Origin: Bradyrhizobium lablabi
GTDB taxonomy: Bacteria; Pseudomonadota; Alphaproteobacteria; Rhizobiales; Xanthobacteraceae
Assembly (NCBI RefSeq): GCF_001440475.1
Contig: NZ_LLYB01000060.1
Span: 263,451-327,450, forward strand
Length of the DNA: 64,000 bases
Direction: 5' to 3'
Position numbers and translations under genes: made by a program. The notes below the pieces were generated by a model. It was not told where the DNA came from and ran no database searches. It saw only the letters and a list, made by a program, of their open reading frames with translations. This document shows positions 62,025 through 64,000 of the stretch, in pieces (the first letter of the stretch is position 1; each line of letters begins with the position of its first letter).

Positions 62025-62834
62025 CTAATCATCGAGCTTGTTGAGATCGCGCACCGACTGCATGATCGGCTCGAAATTCGCTCGCGCATCGAGCGCGTCG
62101 AACAGTTGCGCGGTGTCCGACAGCAATGCGTGCGAGCGCTGGATCGCGATCCGCACGTCGTCCTGTGGCGTATCGGACAGCCGCCCGTGGCCCGATAGCA
62201 GGATCTTCGAGTTCAGGCCCTTCAGCCGCTCCAGCGACTGGATGTAGTCGGCAATGCTGCCGGAGCCGAACACGCCGCCCATCACGCCGCCGGGCATCAG
62301 CGTATCGGAGGCGAACAGCAATCCCTTGTCCTGGTCGAACAGCGTGATGCAGGCCGAGGTGTGACCCGGCGTGTACATCACGGTGAGGCGAAAATTGCCG
62401 AGGTCGATCAAATTGCCTTCTTCCAGCCAGAGATCGATATTGATCGGCACGTTCGGCTCGTTGAACATCTTGCGCAGCATCGAGAAGTCGTCGCGCAGCA
62501 TGATCTTGTTGGCGGCGAGCCGATGCGCGGCGATGAAGGCGCGGCCGTGGAAATGATAGGCCGCGCCGATATGGTCGAGATGCTCGTGGCTCAGCACCAC
62601 CATGTCGATATCGTCGGGCTTGACGCCGAGATGGTCGAGACACGTCAAGAGGTGCGGATAATTCGAGGACAGTCCGACATCGATCATGATGGTGCGCGAG
62701 CTGCCGCGCACCAGATAGGCGTTCGCCGCGCGGTTCTTGAAGCGGACCTGATAGACGTCCTCGGCCGCCTCGATCAGCGTGCAAACGTCGCTATCAAGCA
62801 GAGTCTTGAAAGGGCTCGGCTTGCGATCGCTCAT
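62025..62834 (-). CDS. MBL-fold metallo-hydrolase
   Basis: A 269-residue metallo-beta-lactamase-fold protein with the metal motif SHEHLDHIG (His83, His85, Asp87, His88), then TPGHTSACITLF with the next His, FASDTLMPGG with the bridging Asp, and LSGHGRLSD with the last His. A dinuclear metal site is therefore complete. It may hydrolyse a thioester, lactone or phosphodiester. It is coupled to the upstream cyclic-nucleotide-binding protein gene by an ATGA overlap, so the two probably work together. Confidence 0.9.
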   Translation of the reverse strand: MSDRKPSPFKTLLDSDVCTLIEAAEDVYQVRFKNRAANAYLVRGSSRTIMIDVGLSSNYPHLLTCLDHLGVKPDDIDMVVLSHEHLDHIGAAYHFHGRAFIAAHRLAANKIMLRDDFSMLRKMFNEPNVPINIDLWLEEGNLIDLGNFRLTVMYTPGHTSACITLFDQDKGLLFASDTLMPGGVMGGVFGSGSIADYIQSLERLKGLNSKILLSGHGRLSDTPQDDVRIAIQRSHALLSDTAQLFDALDARANFEPIMQSVRDLNKLDD

Positions 62835-63205
62835 GAACTGCCCGCGGCCCGGAAGGCGACCGTATTGGAGGCCCGCAGTCGTTTGCTGAGCGCATCCATG
62901 ATCATCAGCGCAAAGGCCGGCTGCTGGCTCACCAGATAGACGAAGCGGGCGTGATTGATCCGCATCACGCGGGTGTTGGGCGCGGCGGCAATGGCCGTTG
63001 CCGAGCGGGACGAGCCGTCGATCACGGCCATCTCGCCGAAGAACTCGCCCTTGCCGAGGGTGACGATCACGGTCTTGCTGGCGCCGTTCATCTTGGCGAT
63101 CTCGACCTTGCCGTCGAGCACGACGAAGAGTTCCCGCCCGGTCGAGCCTTCCTCAAAAATGACGTCATCTACACCAAACTCGTTGATGCATTTTTCGATG
63201 GTCAT
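62831..63205 (-). CDS. Stand-alone cyclic-nucleotide-binding (Crp-like) domain protein
   Basis: A 124-residue protein that is one cNMP-binding beta-barrel: VIFEEGSTGRELFVVLDGKVEIAK, LGKGEFFGEMAVIDGSSRSATAIAA (the phosphate-binding cassette with GEMA and RSATA) and a final helix. The usual DNA-binding HTH of Crp/Fnr is missing. ATG 63205 follows AGGAGGT by 5 nt. It overlaps the MBL hydrolase start by 4 nt (ATGA). A regulator of that hydrolase or an adaptor is inferred. Confidence 0.85.
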   Translation of the reverse strand: MTIEKCINEFGVDDVIFEEGSTGRELFVVLDGKVEIAKMNGASKTVIVTLGKGEFFGEMAVIDGSSRSATAIAAAPNTRVMRINHARFVYLVSQQPAFALMIMDALSKRLRASNTVAFRAAGSS

Positions 63206-63444
63206 GGCGGACCTCCTGCCTTTCTGGCTGGTCGGTCGTTCCATGTTAATCGGGAAATAGGCCGGCGCAAATGGAACGACGGCTGCCGCAGGGCAGCATG
63301 CAGGAGCCGGGGCAAGGACGGCCGGCATATGGCGCCCAAAGCCGGCTCGGATGAGTTCCTAAAATTTCGGTAAGGCCGGCGCCGGTAACGATTTGGCAAG
63401 CAATAAAAGTTACCAAATGGTCAATCAATTCTGGAGAATCCAAC

Positions 63445-64000
63445 GTGAGCGATCAGCAATCCCAGCCCACCAGCGGTGAAGCCGGAACTCCTGGCGCCGC
63501 GCCGGCTGCTCCCGGCGCGGCTGCGACGGGCGAGCCGGTAGCGGCCGCGGCAGAGGTCGAGACGGCCAAGCTCTCACCCGAACAGGAAGAGACCGCGCCC
63601 AAGGTGGAGGCTGTCGGCATGGAAGCGCCGAAGGTCGAGACGCCAAAGGCTGACGCCCCCAAGATTGACGCTCCCAAGATCGATGCCGTGAAGCCGGAAG
63701 CGCCGCGCTTCCCCAGCAATGTGATGATCATGTCGCCCGGCGACCGGGTCGGCACCGAGGCGAAGGCTGCGCCGGCGGAGGCTTCGTCCGGCAAGCGCAG
63801 GTTCGGGGCAATGGCCGCCGTGGTGGCGCTGGCGACGGTGGCGGGTGCGCTTGGCGGCGCGCTGGCAACCGCGGGGATCGGGAAGTTGATGGCCCAGGAT
63901 ACGGCCGCGGCCCCAGTCGCCGCAGCCCCAGTCAAGGACAGCGCGCTGGAAGCCTCGGTGGCGCGGATCGATGCCGAGATCGTTGCGCTGAAGGCCAGCC
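63445..64000 (+). CDS. Hypothetical Pro/Ala-rich membrane protein, N-terminal part (runs off the window end)
   Basis: An open frame from GTG 63445 (GGAGA 7 nt upstream) continues past the last base, giving at least 185 residues. The first 115 are disordered, rich in Ala, Pro, Lys and Glu, with short repeats such as APKVETPKADAPKIDAPKID. A single membrane segment (about residues 128-150, AAVVALATVAGALGGALATA) follows, then KDSALEASVARIDAEIVALKAS, the start of a probable coiled coil. This layout fits a membrane-anchored, periplasmic coiled-coil protein. The family is not recognised. Confidence 0.7.
   Translation, partial: MSDQQSQPTSGEAGTPGAAPAAPGAAATGEPVAAAAEVETAKLSPEQEETAPKVEAVGMEAPKVETPKADAPKIDAPKIDAVKPEAPRFPSNVMIMSPGDRVGTEAKAAPAEASSGKRRFGAMAAVVALATVAGALGGALATAGIGKLMAQDTAAAPVAAAPVKDSALEASVARIDAEIVALKAS

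Overview
The window looks like a chromosomal segment of Bradyrhizobium or a close relative in the Nitrobacteraceae. It is GC-rich and carries many acyl-CoA and branched-chain-type (Liv) transport genes, a DUF3551 protein, and intergenic inverted repeats of a kind I associate with this group. I see no rRNA, tRNA, CRISPR array, insertion sequence or phage gene.

Layout. (1) 1-2814: a partial unknown gene, a LuxR-type regulator with a perfect 20-bp palindrome upstream, and an alpha/beta hydrolase. (2) 2841-10635, minus strand: a tight operon read as iorA-like, iorB-like, 2Fe-2S reductase, Rieske dioxygenase alpha and beta, SDR, MarR. (3) 10917-17421, plus strand, divergent from (2): acyl-CoA dehydrogenase, RidA-like, gentisate-dioxygenase-like cupin, FAH-type hydrolase, flavin-reductase-like protein, opine-dehydrogenase-like protein, 3-hydroxyacyl-CoA dehydrogenase. 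(4) 17530-22236, minus: a Liv-type ABC importer with a fused LivM-LivG protein. (5) 22379-29376, plus: an atypical alpha/beta hydrolase, then an operon of an Asp/Glu-racemase-fold protein, Ohr, a thiolase-fold protein, an OB-fold/SDR fusion, an isatin-hydrolase-like cyclase and a second solute-binding protein. (6) 29387-34179: two divergent acyl-CoA ligases, a second MarR regulator and a thioesterase.

Taken together, regions 2-6 read best as a catabolic supercluster for an indolic or aromatic acid, most likely the auxin indole-3-acetate (IAA). The proposed route starts with ring dioxygenation by the Rieske enzyme. Isatin is then hydrolysed to isatinate, and isatinate (an aryl 2-oxo acid) is decarboxylated by the IorAB-like enzyme towards anthranilate or 2-aminobenzoyl-CoA. 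A gentisate-type ring cleavage with a RidA deaminase and an FAH hydrolase could follow. Related 16-bp near-palindromes in four intergenic regions of the cluster suggest MarR control. The substrate is inferred from gene content and published Bradyrhizobium IAA biochemistry, not shown by the sequence.

(7) 34207-40599: lactonase-like beta-propeller, GntR regulator, MFS transporter and a paralogous aconitase, with TTTTA-N5-TAAAA palindromes before the GntR/lactonase pair and before the MFS gene. (8) 40735-43818: DUF3551 protein, phosphoglucomutase, small unknown protein, XRE regulator. (9) 43878-50209: an unusual set made of a YcaO protein, a BTAD/TPR regulator, a 136-residue protein resembling a nitrile-hydratase-like RiPP leader, and an animal-type haem peroxidase. 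This is the best candidate for an undescribed system. (10) 50700-64000: DapA-family lyase, HtrA-like protease, orphan CoxL-like molybdoenzyme subunit, an ECH and two acyl-CoA dehydrogenases, LemA and two TPM proteins, GST, MBL hydrolase with a cNMP-binding protein, and a partial membrane protein running off the end. Every assignment rests on motifs, gene order and remembered family knowledge; no database search was possible.
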